NCBI GenBank assembly: GCA_034687125.1
Contig: JAQGBZ010000194.1
Coordinates: forward strand, 1-64,000
DNA from: Neelides folsomi
Lineage: Eukaryota; Arthropoda; Collembola; Neelipleona; Neelidae
DNA: 64,000 nt
Direction: 5' to 3'
Shown: positions 22,700-37,000 of the stretch, in pieces
How the letters are laid out: the number at the start of each line of letters is the position of its first letter
Numbering within the stretch: the stretch's first letter is position 1
Position numbers and translations under genes: made by a program
Notes under the pieces: model-generated
Databases searched by the model: none
What the model was told of the DNA's origin: nothing
Seen by the model: only the letters and a program-made list of their open reading frames with translations

Positions 22700-25600
22700 A
22701 CTATGTTTTTATGTTACTTGTAACTTTTATGGTATTTTAGTTTCTTTTGGGTAAAAATAATCTTTAGGAATCATAGGCATATATTGATGATTAAAAGGAG
22801 AATGGGGATTTTAGAAATCCGAGCCTTGACGATGTCTCCCGAATTTCTCCACTTCCGAACCAAGTGGTGACATTCGGATTGGAGTCGAAGAAAGGAAGTT
22901 GGGGGAGAAGGTTGGGCTGAAAGAATTCTTTTTCTTCTCATATACCAACGGCTAATTTATGGCTGTAATTAACAAGGAGGAAAATTATCCTCTCAACTTT
23001 CCAACCCACCGCCGCCATTCTAATATGAATTTCTCCAAGCCCCAAAGCCGCCACCAAATCCCACTTACTCCGAATTCAATGAATAACTAAAATGCAAATG
23101 TAATTGAAATTGTTGCTCACCTGCCATAAATCCTATTTTTCATACGCTTGCATTTTGAAGAATTCATAATGCTATTTTAAAAATTGAAATTCTTTAGATG
23201 AAAATCCTACTACTAAAAGTAAACATGAACGAATAATTCTGTGACAGAATGCAGCGTTTGTTTGTGGAAAACTCATCTTTTGCCTAAAATATATGATATA
23301 TCATATTAATATTCACAATTAATTTTTTTTAAATGTTTAATTCAAATTGAGCCCGCAAATTAAGGCTTTGACTAGACTAGGTATGAAATAATTAACACAA
23401 TTGACACTCAACTCTAAAATCCCGTCAGGGTTGTTAAAAAATGAATTAAAATTCGGAAGTAGTTCACGCATTGAGAAAACAGTATTAAGTCGTTCCGTCG
23501 TCGTCGAGGCACGATAAATGGAAAAGAGTATAAAATATATGAGATTTTAATAAGTGAGTAATGAGTTAGATAAATGGATAAATCAAGACAGAGGGCTTTT
23601 CCCGAGATTTATGAAATATAAATTTTGGAGCCGAACTCCATGAATTTCATCCTTAAGCTCCCTATGCATATCACGAATATAGCCCAACTTGAATAATTTG
23701 TTCGTTTGGGAAATCTCAATGTGGAAGAGTTTTATTTCGTCATGAGTTGAAACATAACTCTTGACCTGCCATCGCAGAGGATGATTTAATGAGAAAGTTT
23801 AAGCCGAAGAAATGATAATCAATGATTAGATTCTGTTGATTTAAATCCCATTATAAAAACTGAATTAGCATAAATGCATCTATAATAATCTTTGATTCAA
23901 TAAGCGTAAACGAAAGAAAATCGATGAATAGTTTGGATGGAATTTGATGTGTAAATTTTTCTCAGCTAAAAGCACAATTTGGGATTATTTTGTTTCATAT
24001 CCTAATATTAACTCAATTTTTCTCACAGTCATCATCTTTTGCAAATACATATTTATTATTCAATTTTAAAACTCGAAAATCAACTTGCCAAATGTACAGA
24101 CTTTTCTCTACATGAGCACAATTGAATGTGCTGAAAGTTTTAAATAAATTATTTGTAATGAGTATAATGAGGAGGACCGAGAAGGAGAATGAGACCTGAG
24201 ATCGAATCTCTGACTCTTCTCGCTCTCGACACAATTATCTCGCCCTTTCTCCCCCAAGTCTCGGGAAGGCTGAGCCGAAATTAAAGGCATTAGTGCTAAT
24301 TGCGAAAGCAAACATTCTCCAGATTTGAAGCCCCGTTTCGCTCTTTCTCTCAAATGAAGCCCCTCCTTCATAATAAATTCCTCTCACCCGAATTCCCATT
24401 CATTACCAGCGATGAGGGATTGTGATAGGATTCCCTCCGCTAATTGACTACGACTCGCCAAAAACTTCCCACGGCACTTTTTTACCTCTTCGCTCAGGAA
24501 TTTTATAATTCCCCTTTTGAAAATGAGTCTCATTAGTTATATTTTTCAGGGGATTATTTTAATCTACTTCTTTTGTAAATTACCCATTTACCAAATTTCA
24601 AATCCTCCCTATTCCATTGTTTATATTCTCAAAATGGATTATGCCAATATTTTACTCATTCAGTCAGCTATATATTACTGGCAATTGGCTCTTGGCTTAG
24701 GTTTCAACTCTTTAAAATCCTCCTGTTTTGGTCCATTTACATAATTAAAAGTAATTATAAGAATTATAACTTTACGCAAGTTAATATGAGTGTTTTATAG
24801 TTCTATACTCATATCGTTTAGAATACCTACGTAATAGTACGTGGGTGTGTATTACACAAAAAATAAAGAAACAGCCTTCCTGTAAGCATTTAGGTATAGA
24901 CAGAATAAATATTTGGATGTTTAGCGTATTTACTAATATTTGAGAAATTTTCATTGCGTAAATTGCTAATTTTTTTCATTTTATAAATGATGAAATGGTC
25001 ATAAATTGTTTTTGTCGAAAAAGTTTTATTTAGTGCTAAGCTCAAGCTCTATAAAGTTTTTGGATTATTAAAATATTGTTTTTAACCCTAGGTATTTAAT
25101 TCCAATTGCCTTTGCTCAAGTTTAAGTGCAAAAATATTTTAGCTATTTACGAATTGTACATTTAAGGGAAATCTCCCAAGGCAGGAATTTGCAAGGAATC
25201 AATATAATTTTCTCAGTAATTCCTCTCCGTCAGCTCTTGATTGATATTCGTAAATTTATGTTTAAAAGGAGACAGTGAGGAGTTGAAGTTCTAATATTGA
25301 TGTTCAAAGTTACGTTGAAGGATGGATACAGTTGTATAGGTTGAACATTTTGGCCCTTTAGGTCGTCCATTTTAAGATTTCTCAGACACCCCAAGTTGAA
25401 CTGAAATTCATTTTCATAAGATGATACTTTCCTGTCCAACTCCATAGAAGTTGAGAAGTTGGGAGTTTCTTAATTCCTCTACGCCAAGGAGAGGGAAAAG
25501 TTGAGAGCATCTATTTTCATTAATAGATGATGTGATGTAAATGGCGTGGAATTGGAATTCGAAATACACTGCCTTAGATATCAAACGACCATACGAATGG

Positions 25601-28600
25601 ATTAATTAGGGAAATGGATGACCCTTTTTTCCTCTTAACTACTCATACAAACTTTCTCGGGGAAAGCTCCAGGGGCACAAGAACACACCGTATACTATTT
25701 GGAATTTCCTTCATATGGATTAAGCACTAGAAGTGTTTGTGAATAATCTCAACTTCCGCAAGTTAAACACCCCCATCACACTTTTGGGTCAATAGGTCAC
25801 TTAGCATTTACTTTATAGGATTGTCATTAAATATTAAGTAAACGGAAGGAATTGAAATTACAAGTTAAACCCATATTTAAATCGGATTTAAACGAGGAAG
25901 CCTTTAAATTATATTTCATATTGTTTTTAATATTCCATGCTTAAATATAACATGTAAAATTCCCTATAAATTTAACAAATATTAAAGTTGTCAATTAATT
26001 TAATATTAAACTTACAATTTGATTTTTTATAAACATCTTTTTTTAATTAAATAATTTTAACGTGGAAATACAATTTGTTGCAGATTTATATTTTAAAGAT
26101 TTTGTTAAAAAATTTTATGTCTTATTTAAAAAAGGCATACGATTATAAATTATTATATTTAATTAAGCAAGTGGAAATGGAAAATTGTGAATCTTGTGAA
26201 TTAAGCATCCAATGAATCTTGAAAGAAGCCTGGGAAGTCTTTCTATTAAAAGAATAATAAAATTCATTGTTTGGATTGTAATCTAAATAAACTCCCATTT
26301 ATCAGAGAAGAAAGCGGCCGTTGAAGGCCTAATTTTCCACATGACAATTGACAATGGGGTTCTTCATTCAACTTCCCCTTTGTCTCCTCTTCTGCGAGCC
26401 TCAAACAGTCTTAATGTTATATGGGTCCTTAACCCACGCTTCTTCCATCTTCATATTTCTCTCCTCTTTCCCATTATATTCCGCTTATACTTAATAAATA
26501 CAATCTGTTTAAATATGGGTATATCTCCCCTCATCTCTTTCAAGTGCTTGTAAGAAAGTAAGTTGTCGGTATAAGAAAAGGAGTCTCCTCTTGGTGAAAT
26601 AAATAAAGACACGGTAGGATGTATTTTGTCCATGTATATAATTGTATATTGTTAACATGCGTGAAATCGCAGCCTGAATTTTAATTTTGTTCGTATCGCC
26701 GGGTTTCACAAAGTGAGTGTCCCGAACATTTCTCCTTTATATTTTGTCCCTTCCCCTAGGGCTTATAACTTCTTAATGAAGATGAACTTCTCGGGTCGTA
26801 TGGAAGGAAGGAGAGACAATCCTTTGACTATTATTAAACCAAGGACCCTATGGGCTTCAATTCACAAGTTTAAACTTTGTCTTTTTATTATATTCCCTTA
26901 TCAATATCACTGCATTCCGCAACTTTAGCTATTGATTATGCTTATTACGCTCTATCTAATATGACTCTAGTAATACACACATTCATATCTGTATAATGCA
27001 TTAGAGACATGAATTTGTGACCTATAATATATTAATTTGTCTGATTATATCGACTACTAAATACGAAAATTATTTCATATTTTCCCTCCATTTACTCCTT
27101 TTACTATTTTGTTTTTGCAAAGTGGAATTGAGGAACTGTGCGTAAGTAGTTGTTGAGATTCACTGAAGCAAGTTGATAAAGGAAAATCTCAAAATTATAA
27201 TAATAAGGCAAAGTATAAATCTCTGAAAATATACTCATTGCTAAACTGTTAGTTTAAGACGAAGGTATACAATGAAGAATAAATGGAGTAAATAGAAAGT
27301 AGAACTCATAATTTATAAAGAATACAATAAAATATAATATAAGAAAGATACACTTTTGAGACCAAGCAGGATATCTTGAACCCGTTGTATTATTTCTCCA
27401 TATTGTGTGTGGAGTAAATGTGGAGACTAGTTTTTTTAATCTTACGAAGCTGGAAATGAAATGAAGAATGTGCCTATCAAACCCACACATCTTAATCGAT
27501 TTTTTAATAAATATTCTTCTGCGGTGGATCCGGAAACAAAGAAATGCCGCATATATGTACATATAAGTAATACATATCTGTATCTTTATACACTCCGTTC
27601 GATCCCCAGTAAATACGAATCTTGCGAATAAGATCTCCCACGATGCGTAACATGCAAATGGTTTACCTCACCGCCAGTTCATTCTTTCTCATTCCACTCC
27701 TTTTCATGGAAAGTCTCTCCGTTTGCTTATGACTATCAAGATGGATTTCATTCCATTAATCTCATTCTCTGCGAGAGATTCCAACTACGGCCCTTGATAA
27801 TCAAACTATGTATATGGGTTAAGAATGGAGAGAGACGTTAAGATAAATAATGGTATACTATAAGTATACATTGTGTACATTTCTGTATACATGATTACCC
27901 ATTTGTTTTAGATAGGATTATAACGTATGGTTGTACCTCTTTTCACTATAAAGAAATTTGTACATATACATTATACTTATGTAGTATTTGTAGCAGCAGT
28001 CTGAACATTTACTGATATATCAAATCGTGTTCATTAAGTATCAACCCAAGTTAAAGATCTCAGCTTAGGTATACAATTTTCACAACTGAAATTGTTGAAT
28101 TTTTACTTGTATGTATTTATAAGGAAGTTATAACCGACTATTATTATCTAGACGGATAAAGTGGGTTTATTTTTCGTCAAATAAGCATTTTGTATATTTA
28201 ATTTGTTAACCAATATGGGATCATATTTCATAACATATTGGAATTTGATATTGCCAAATCCATGTTGTATCTCACTACAATCAATTCCCTCTCTTCGCCT
28301 CATGTCATAAAGGGGATATTGGGAAAATGGCGATCGATAAATTTTAACTTTAACAGATTTTAGAAAGTGGAGGAATTTGGAAGTAAACTTTCTGAACAAA
28401 TCTCAATCAATAAAAATCCTAGAAATTGGGTTTGCATATATAAATAACTCGATTGACTTATTGCCGCTTTACTCTGTACAGACCGAATCCCAATGAATGT
28501 GGGGAAAAGTTGTGTAGAAAGGCCGGTCATAAATGTTCTCATATTTTCTTTCCTACCATTTATGTTTGCTCTCATGGGGCTTCCTTGTCTCTTATTCGTT

Positions 28601-30900
28601 TGCAAAAAAGTTCAAGTTGGGTTCAGAACTTCTTACCCCGAGACCTTAAGAGACTCTTCGGAACAAAGGGTGTATAATCAGGGGCGGGATCTGATATATG
28701 ATATAACAAATAACCACATTCTCGTTTCCGTGATTTGTTTGTCCGAATATGTATAGGTATTATATAACGGACTTACATGGTCTATTTACTCAACTCTGTT
28801 GTATTTTGCTTATTTTCTAATAGCACGCACAACTAAATATATTACATGGAGTATGTATTCTTATAAATAATTTTTTAACTATCCCATGTAAAGTTTCAAA
28901 AACAAGCTGACTTTATGTTAAGACTTCTTTGTAATAAATTCGTGCATAAATATTTACGACCACAAATATGCTAAATACAATCTGTGTAAAACGCATTTTT
29001 GACTTCCATATAAATATGAGAGACTCTTAATAAGATGCGGCTTGTAACAGCTCTAATGAAAGAATCCTTGCTACATAACTTTCCTAGTTTTCTAACCATC
29101 GTTTTAGGCAAGTTTGGAAAAATTAAAATATTTTATTCCTCCTGCGGGTCTTCTCCGAAGGGAAGAAATGAAAATGTAAGTCGCACATTTTTCAACCTTT
29201 CATTCCTTGAGCCGTTAAAAATTGGTGGAAATAGGAAAAGGCTCAAGTGAGCTTAAGTTATTCTTTCCTAATTAACTAATGCAAAATCTCTAGATTTCTC
29301 ATATAAATATCGCCTTGCGTACTTTATTGTCTTCAAATCTTGGTAAAAATGAATCGAGCTCAAATCCTTACTTATAGCGTCCAACACATAAAATTTATCA
29401 CATAGCTTCCTAAAGACGTAAAAATGCTACGTAATAATTTAGCATATGGAGGGAGTGCGTGAGGGATAATTTGATAATATTTCATAACTCATTTAACTCG
29501 GGTATTGAGAAATTACTCTGCTTTTCTCATGAGATTGCTTAAAGGAAAGACTTGGAACTTTGGAGAGGCGTGGAAAGTGGGAAAATAAAAACAAGTCTAA
29601 AGAATAGCGAACATGAGCTCTCAAGAAGCCTAACGTTGTTGTGGCATATTTTGTGAAGAATCTTGTGGAAAGTGCAATTATCCTTTATGAGGTTAGAATG
29701 GAGAAAGAAAGTTTATGACTTTCGAAATCCTTAATAATACGGAATGCGAATGCCGTCCCTAATGTTTAAATGCGAATGATAATGATCAAACTTTTTAGCC
29801 TAAAAACGTTATTTATATTTGAATAAAGTATCAACAAATAAAAGGAGAGAAATTTTACAAACAAAATGTTGACATTTTTATGCGTGGGCCAATTTTTATA
29901 TTAAAATAAACATAAAGACTTGATTATAGTCACGCTGCTTTAGCCAAGGCTAAGCTTTCAGCTTTTTCATCAGTGAAAGTCAATCAAAATCTTTGTGGTT
30001 TTAATATAAGATCAAGATAAATAAACATTTCTCCTTTTTGTTGTAGGGAGAACCTTTTAAGCGAACAAATATCTGTGGAATTTAGGACTTGGAGTATTTA
30101 CTATGTAAAATATTTTGCGTAGAGTATTCTGTGCTCCTACTATATTCAATAAATTGGAAAGTTTACTATTCCGGGTTAAAGCTTTTACAATTGGATGACG
30201 GAGTTTGAATTTGTGAAATCCCCGAGGAAATTGTCCACACGAGTGATACGAGTATTACTCGTACTTAATATCGTCGGATGATCAGTTGGAAATGAAGTAA
30301 AATTTTACCCAAGGGGAAATGAAATGGTTGTCCCTTCCCAAAATTCACAATTTTCACTCAAATTGATATTTTATTTGGTGAGGATGAATTTCTGCTTCGT
30401 TTGGTTGTGGTTTAATAATATTCCGACTTTCGGTTTTCCTATTTCCTAATAAATTCATAAGCCTGAGCTCCCACATTTAATAACATTCATATTTAATTAT
30501 AAAGAGTGTTTATTATATTGGTGGACGAAAAGTGTTTGTTTGAAAATTAATATAACATTGACTGTTTGAATAGCAGCCCCAATATATGTATTTATTTGTA
30601 AATACTTCCTATTTATCGATATTCGGAGAATAAAAGTCAAGTTTGCTTTTATCAAGTCAGGGTGAAAAATTGGAATAATATTTTATATGAAAATATTTTA
30701 TACACATACATTAAACTCAAGAATCTGGCCAGTGAAGGACAAAAACTTGAATGAGACTAGAAGGATCACGTTTGTGTGAAATATGCATTTCGTATATAAT
30801 ATTTTGGCATAGGAGGGATGAGGGAGATAAAGTTTAGAAAGGCGCATGTTCTGTCGCCGCTCACCGCCAACCGTTCTTTTCGGATGTTGGATTCCTGGTA
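22700..30900. other. Gene-poor AT-rich stretch, no coding feature supported
   Basis: Short open frames occur on both strands, but none has a recognisable motif, consistent splice framing or length above about 100 codons. Local composition alternates between purine-rich and pyrimidine-rich blocks. TA-rich low-complexity tracts occur near 23287-23302 and 27840-28010. Most plausibly intergenic or intronic sequence with regulatory content that cannot be read directly. Confidence 0.55.
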
Positions 30901-30929
30901 GTGAGAAAGGAACACAATTGTTCGTTCAT

Positions 30930-31083
30930 TCAGTCAACGAGGAGGTTTGAGGTCTCGCAGTTCCACAATCTTTCTCCACTCATCTCTCACCTCACACAAT
31001 TACTTTCACATCCTTATTCACACAATCCAATCACGGCAGGATTCACCAAAAATTCCAAAATCTCCAAATCATGAAACAGTTTA
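30930..31083 (+). promoter_or_regulatory. Candidate promoter (Inr plus DPE) and 5' untranslated exon
   Basis: TCAGTC at 30930-30935 matches the arthropod initiator, with the start A at 30932. At exactly +28 to +32 (30959-30963) lies AGTTC, which fits the RGWYV downstream promoter element. The following 110 bases are C/A/T-rich and poor in G, much like a leader, and reach an ATG at 31070. That ATG opens only 14 codons unless spliced; a GTGGGT donor follows at 31084. TCAGTC occurs several other times in the window without a spaced DPE, so chance cannot be excluded. The proposed exon could belong to the same gene as the signal-peptide exon at 39687. Confidence 0.35.
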
Positions 31084-34000
31084 AGTGGGTTTCTTATATT
31101 GAAAAAATTACGTGACGATTTACGCCCCGCATTTAAAACGTTCCAATTATTGCCCCATTACTGTCCAAAACGACTCTGACCGAACGAGTCGTAAAAAGGC
31201 TTAGCGATTGTTTCGCTCGTTAACCAATTACTTGCAAATTAAACCAAAGACCCCCATTAGTTAAACAGAAACAGACAATAATTAAATTTAGTAAAATGCG
31301 ATTAGAATGTTCAAGATAAATTGACGGTGGTGATTTGAGTTGTTAAGTGAAATTGAAAAGTCAACTTCAATTTAAAGTGTTCTGATAAGTTCTTTGGAAC
31401 TGACAAGCTGTAGTCATACAAAAGCCACAAAGTAAGCAAAATTTCATTTTACAGATTCTATGTAGTGACTTTTGGCGAATTTTAGTAAATGGCATAAGTG
31501 ATCGATTTAAAATATTTCGAAAGACGTGATTTTATAGTTACATAGGGATTGATGCAATAAATTGATAGCGTAGATTTATAGTATGAGGCTGTTTGGGGAC
31601 ATCAAATGGGATGAATTTATTAAAAGGAGTTTGAAGCGAGAGATTCCTTGTGAGATTAAAATTATAAGTGGTGAAGCATACGTGTTGGAGTCATTTGGCT
31701 ATGAGTCCAGGACATTCATAATTTAATACCCTGGATTGTTATTTAGTTATGCAAGTGCGGGAAAAAAGTTTCATTATATGAAAGTGAACAGGTGAATTTT
31801 GAGGTTTACGCGCTCGTCCTCAATTTCTCGGCCCAAAAAATTTGAATGTTTAATGGAGTTTTTGATTAGATTTATAGATGAGGAAGGGAAGGGCTCATCG
31901 TGTGAAGGAAAAAGTGGCGTTTCTCCCCAAAGTGCTCCTTTTTTACACACACTCCTCCTTCACTTTAATTTCCACATATGGGGAAGATGGTTGCGGGCTC
32001 CACTCAACCCGATGAAATATCCTTAATTTCCGCTCCAGCCTCTCGCGAGTGACAAAACGACTTTTGTTCCAGATGAATTTTATATTAACAAATTTTGACA
32101 ACCCCATTTAGGCTCGAATGAGGTGTTTAAGCCGAACTGGATGGTTTAACCATCCTCATGCATACTTTACCTTTAGTTCTCTATATTACTAATAATTTTA
32201 CGTATCCCCACATGAATAACAAACATGTCACAAACACCATTATTAAACATTGGTACGATACGTATATTTACATACTTAAAATATTTAGTAATTGCAGTGG
32301 TATTATCTGTATTCATACGTTGTTGAATGTAATAGATATAAATGAAAGCAAATATTTCCTTATGATGATAATTGTCTTAAAAATACAAGTTCAAAAATAT
32401 TTTAAATGCAAAATTTTCGAGTTCATTGAATCCTAGTATATTGTGAATGCATTGATAATCGGTATACTAAGCATATTAAATCGCTCTGAATGAGGAATTC
32501 CCATTAAGTGGAGGCGTGGAATTTATGTATTTGCTTTCACACTTCAGGCGTTGAGGTCTGGAAAGCAATCAGGAATTGGAGAAGTTGTAGAAGTATAGAA
32601 CAGAAGGTGAGTGAGGTGAAGTCATCAACTCACTTTCTCGCTCATCAATTATGATTATTTTCATTTTCCCTGATTGTTTAATGCGGATAAAATGTTGCGA
32701 GTCTCAGCAGCTCTTGGAATTAATTGATTGAGCAGAAAACGTCGACATTTAAATTAGGGCTTATTATGAATTCTTCACTTCTGCATAAGCTCACCTCTCA
32801 TATGTCAGGGACAAAAGCACTCCCAGAGCTCATAACATTTTGACATGGACAACCATGTGGATGTTATTAATGAATGCCCTTTCCTCTTCTTTTTAAAAGA
32901 TTCTGAGTTGAGAGCATTTTCCAAATGTTTCATTTCATCATTATTTCTCCTCATTATTTATCATTCGGTTTTTTTTAATGAATTGAGAAATCAAATTGGG
33001 GATTTTGGAAGTTGACATTAAAGTGAACTCTGCTTCTCTTGTAGTGTCCCGAGTTCATTAAGTTGAAAAGGGTAATATAATCCCCCAAAATTCCCTTTTC
33101 GCTTGTAACTAAACTCTCTTGAAAATATTCATATCATCATTCATTTAAATTGTATTTATTTATTACTGAAATTTTGTACATAACAAATTGAGTACACCAT
33201 TATGTGTAACAACATTATATGTAATATGTGTATACTTAAATAGAAATGGTTTTGTCTAAATATTCAAATGCTGTCTTGCTAAAAATATTAATACGTATAG
33301 TATACTACAAATATATAATACAAATGTTTGTTTTTTGTACAAATGTAATCCTTCTTTACAACATGCTTTACCAGAAATATGATACTTTTCAGTTAATAGT
33401 TATTCGATTTTCAAAGGAAGAATTTTAGTTTTTCAGTAAAACTTGAATATCTAGTAAAGTTAATTGGACTACTTTATATGACCGCTTTTGCTTAAATAAA
33501 AATGGTCTCCTTGATTGATTGAAGTACTGAAGTCAGGATATAAAGAGTTTTTAAACTCTTTAACTTTTTTTTATTAAAAATTAAAAAAAGAAATTAACTA
33601 AACGAACGTCTCAAACACTAGGGAAGTCTTTACCTCAGCGATCCTTTAACGAATTTCAGAATGTACAAACTAGTCCGTAGTGTTACTAGCAAGTTACTCG
33701 AAATATTAAATAAGTTCAAAACTTCTCGCAAAGGTGAAGATGAAATTTTGAGCCAAAATACAAAATACACGTGTGCAAGTGTATTAGGGTTAGAGGAATA
33801 TCAAACAGGGAATTATCATCTGGTACATAGAGTATAGTGTCATGTACGTAGTATTTTCACGAGTTTCCAGGAGTATGAGTTTGAAGGGATAGGGGCAGAG
33901 GAGGAATTGAAATGACTCCAAGCTATTTTTTCGAGACCATCCGTCCGAAAGTTGGAAATGGAGTTTTGAGTTTTGTTTTGAATGGATTTCCACTCCTTCA

Positions 34001-37000
34001 CGGGGAAAACTTTTTAAAAGGCCCAAGAGAAAATGAAAATTTGCTTCATGTTTTTACTCACTGGGTAAAGCGTGGCGAGGAAGAACACACAAAGTTAAGA
34101 GTGTGTATACATTAAATAGGGAACCTCTCGTACTCACATTGTTTGTGGTGGTTCAAACCGATGAATCTATCATCATGACAGGAGCAAAGGGAAAACCGTT
34201 TGTTGATTTTCAAGAATTGCACTTCTTTTTCGCAATATTATTTGTTATTCAAGTTTATGCATTAGGTTCGAATGTCGATCAAAGTTGGGCGAGGGAAAGA
34301 ACCACTTCTTAACTGAATCTGCTTTCGACATCTTAAGAGATAAATGAGGAAAGCGAGGAGTAGCCGAGTCTCTACTTTTTTCAATTTCATATTTTAATCA
34401 AATTCACTTTCATAATTCACCAATTGAACATTTCCCAAATACATCCTGTCCTAAAGTGACGTGCTAACTTCTTGCTAACTTCAATGTTTTCTCTTATAAT
34501 AAATACGAGAAAACACCCGAGTATTTATTTCCTAGTTATTCCCAATATTTATTCTGCTTGCCAGTAATAGGAAAGTGGGTAAGTAGAGTAGCTTTAGAAG
34601 GCATTTTATATGCTGGTGCATACAAACTTCCGTAAATTTAATTTATACTACTTGAGGAAAGGAAGTTGACAAGCAATAACTTCAAAATTACTCATACGGA
34701 AATTCCTTACAATCAAATTTCCATTGTCTTTTCTCATCGTCATAAGCTATTGAAGCTCCTAATTATAACTTGATGTCTCCCTTGTAGTCGATTACGTACG
34801 TCCTATCTACTTAGCTGTATGAGCAAATACATTAAATACTTGCACATGCATTGTTGTTGGTAAGAGGAGGCGAAACGATTAAATAAATCATCCTAATAGT
34901 TTCACAATGATTTAATAAGCAACTTGATACTGGAAGGGAGAAATAAATTTTAATTTTAGCACTTATCATCCTTACAATATCATCTTCTATATTGTGCCAT
35001 TAATTTATTCAGCAAAAAGTTGAGCTAAAGGGAATTTTATATATCTTTGAATTTAATCCATGAATATTTGAGCTTCGTTAAGATTTAATCAAGAATAGAT
35101 TTTGCATGACCCAGATTTCTAAATACCCACGCGTTAATACTTGTGCGTTGCGTATTACGCTTTTAATTAATAAACAATTAAAAGAAATGGTTGATTTACA
35201 AATGTTTTTTTGACATTTTAATTTTCCTTTTAAGAAATTGGGAAATGGGAATGGAGATATAGAAATTGAAATTGGGGAATATCTAAAACATTTCAAACTA
35301 GAAAGTTAAATTTTCCATATCCATTTCTCACGACTACATCTTCATTCTCATTACAGGGCTGAGACTGAGAGTTCGTGGGAGTCTCATTAGTTGAAAGTGA
35401 CTTTCTCCTTCTCGCCAACTTTTCCACCCCTTCCATATAGAGGGAATGGATAGGAATTTCAAAGGATATGAAAATTTTGCCAATATTCATTTTATAGGAA
35501 GAGATTGTCGGGAGAAAAAGGAGGAATTAAGAAACGCCTTTGCTTCTTATGTGCATCTGCAGTAGGTCCTACTATGCAAATTACTTATTCCTTCCCTCCC
35601 TTATCTCCTCCCGATGAGCCAAATTATCCTCAATTTTCATCTGGAGTCAGGCTCAGAAAAATTTTCATCCTCCTCAACTCGAATATAAACTTCATCTTTT
35701 GAAGGGATAAGCACGTGCCATTCCTGATAAATTATGTATCTGTTTGTTTGAAATATTCTCAGCTTCATACTACATTGGCCATCTTTGAATGAGCATTAAA
35801 TTATAACCAGACTTCATCAAGGGTTTTGGAAAATTTAAACTTTAGCATTGAATTGGGCATATAAGACATGAACCGCCTTGTTTTTTATTAATATATTTAT
35901 TAGCTTTATTTTTGCAAACCATTTATTAACCATTTAATAACTACATCTAATATTATTATCTACAAAAGAGTTTCTATCAAGCTGGAAATGAAAATTAGGA
36001 ACACCAAAGCAAACGGAAATAAGGAAGGAAAAGAGAAAAGATCACCAATATAACAATAAACATTCATTTTGTACAAAGAGTCTTACATGGAGGTTGTCTT
36101 GATTATCATGAGCACAACGTCTTGGGCCAAAGGAAATGCTGGCCTTGACGAATGTTTCCCTTTTCCAACTCTTCATATTGAAAAATTAGTCACTATCCGG
36201 TCCTAAACGGGGAAGAATATTTCTTCCCCGCCTGTACGTGTTCTATGGTCCATGCCTCTGAGCCGGGAGTTTCTCAACGGGAAAGAACAATCACTTATTA
36301 CATGCTCCTGCCAGAACTGTTATGTTATATTGCCCTCTTTCCCTACCCGGTTTTTATTTGTGGCTTTGCCCTCTTCCCCGTAAGCTGAGAGGGAGTCTAA
36401 TAGGAGTGTCATCGGGTGAAAGATAAATTCCCAACATCCATCCTCCTCTTTCTCCTACCAGTTGAAACCTGTGTCCTCAGACTAAGCCTTAAATCATCCT
36501 CCAAATTTAAAAGAACGACAATATTTAAAAAACCATAATATTAAAGACACAATAAATTAGTTTACTAGGTTTACAGTTTTTTATCCTATATGGAGTTCCA
36601 TCACTAATTTATATCCTTTGATAATAATTTTAATTTTATGATATACAGATAATTCCATGATTGCTATACATGATGTTATTTAAGGTCTGCTTCAAAGTTT
36701 CTGTTCAGTTAATTTAACCTGACAATTGAATCTTTGAATCAATAAGCCCGTGGAAATTGAATAGAACTGAAAATAGAGTGGGGCAAGAATTGGGAAAAGT
36801 ATTTGTATTCGAAATCCACTTCTTCTTCCTCAACCAGGCCCGTCTGTCGCAAATTGGTTGGGTGCAAAACCAAATTTAATTATGTCATTCGGATCGGCAC
36901 TCCGTGGAAGGATTGGCAAAGAAATATATAAGGACTTGGCGTCTTTCTCTTTGTGTATTTTACCCGGTGGAGCGGAATAAAGGAATTGGCAGGGAACGTG

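Noticed and set aside
33541-33562. Inverted repeat TAAAGAGTTT/AAACTCTTTA followed by a T-run, like a rho-independent terminator
   Set aside because: Such terminators belong to bacteria; here the DNA is eukaryotic and no transcript end is indicated.
34250-34290. GGTTCGAAT word resembling a tRNA T-arm
   Set aside because: No matching acceptor, D-arm or anticodon stem could be paired around it; the same holds for GGTTCGA near 1004.
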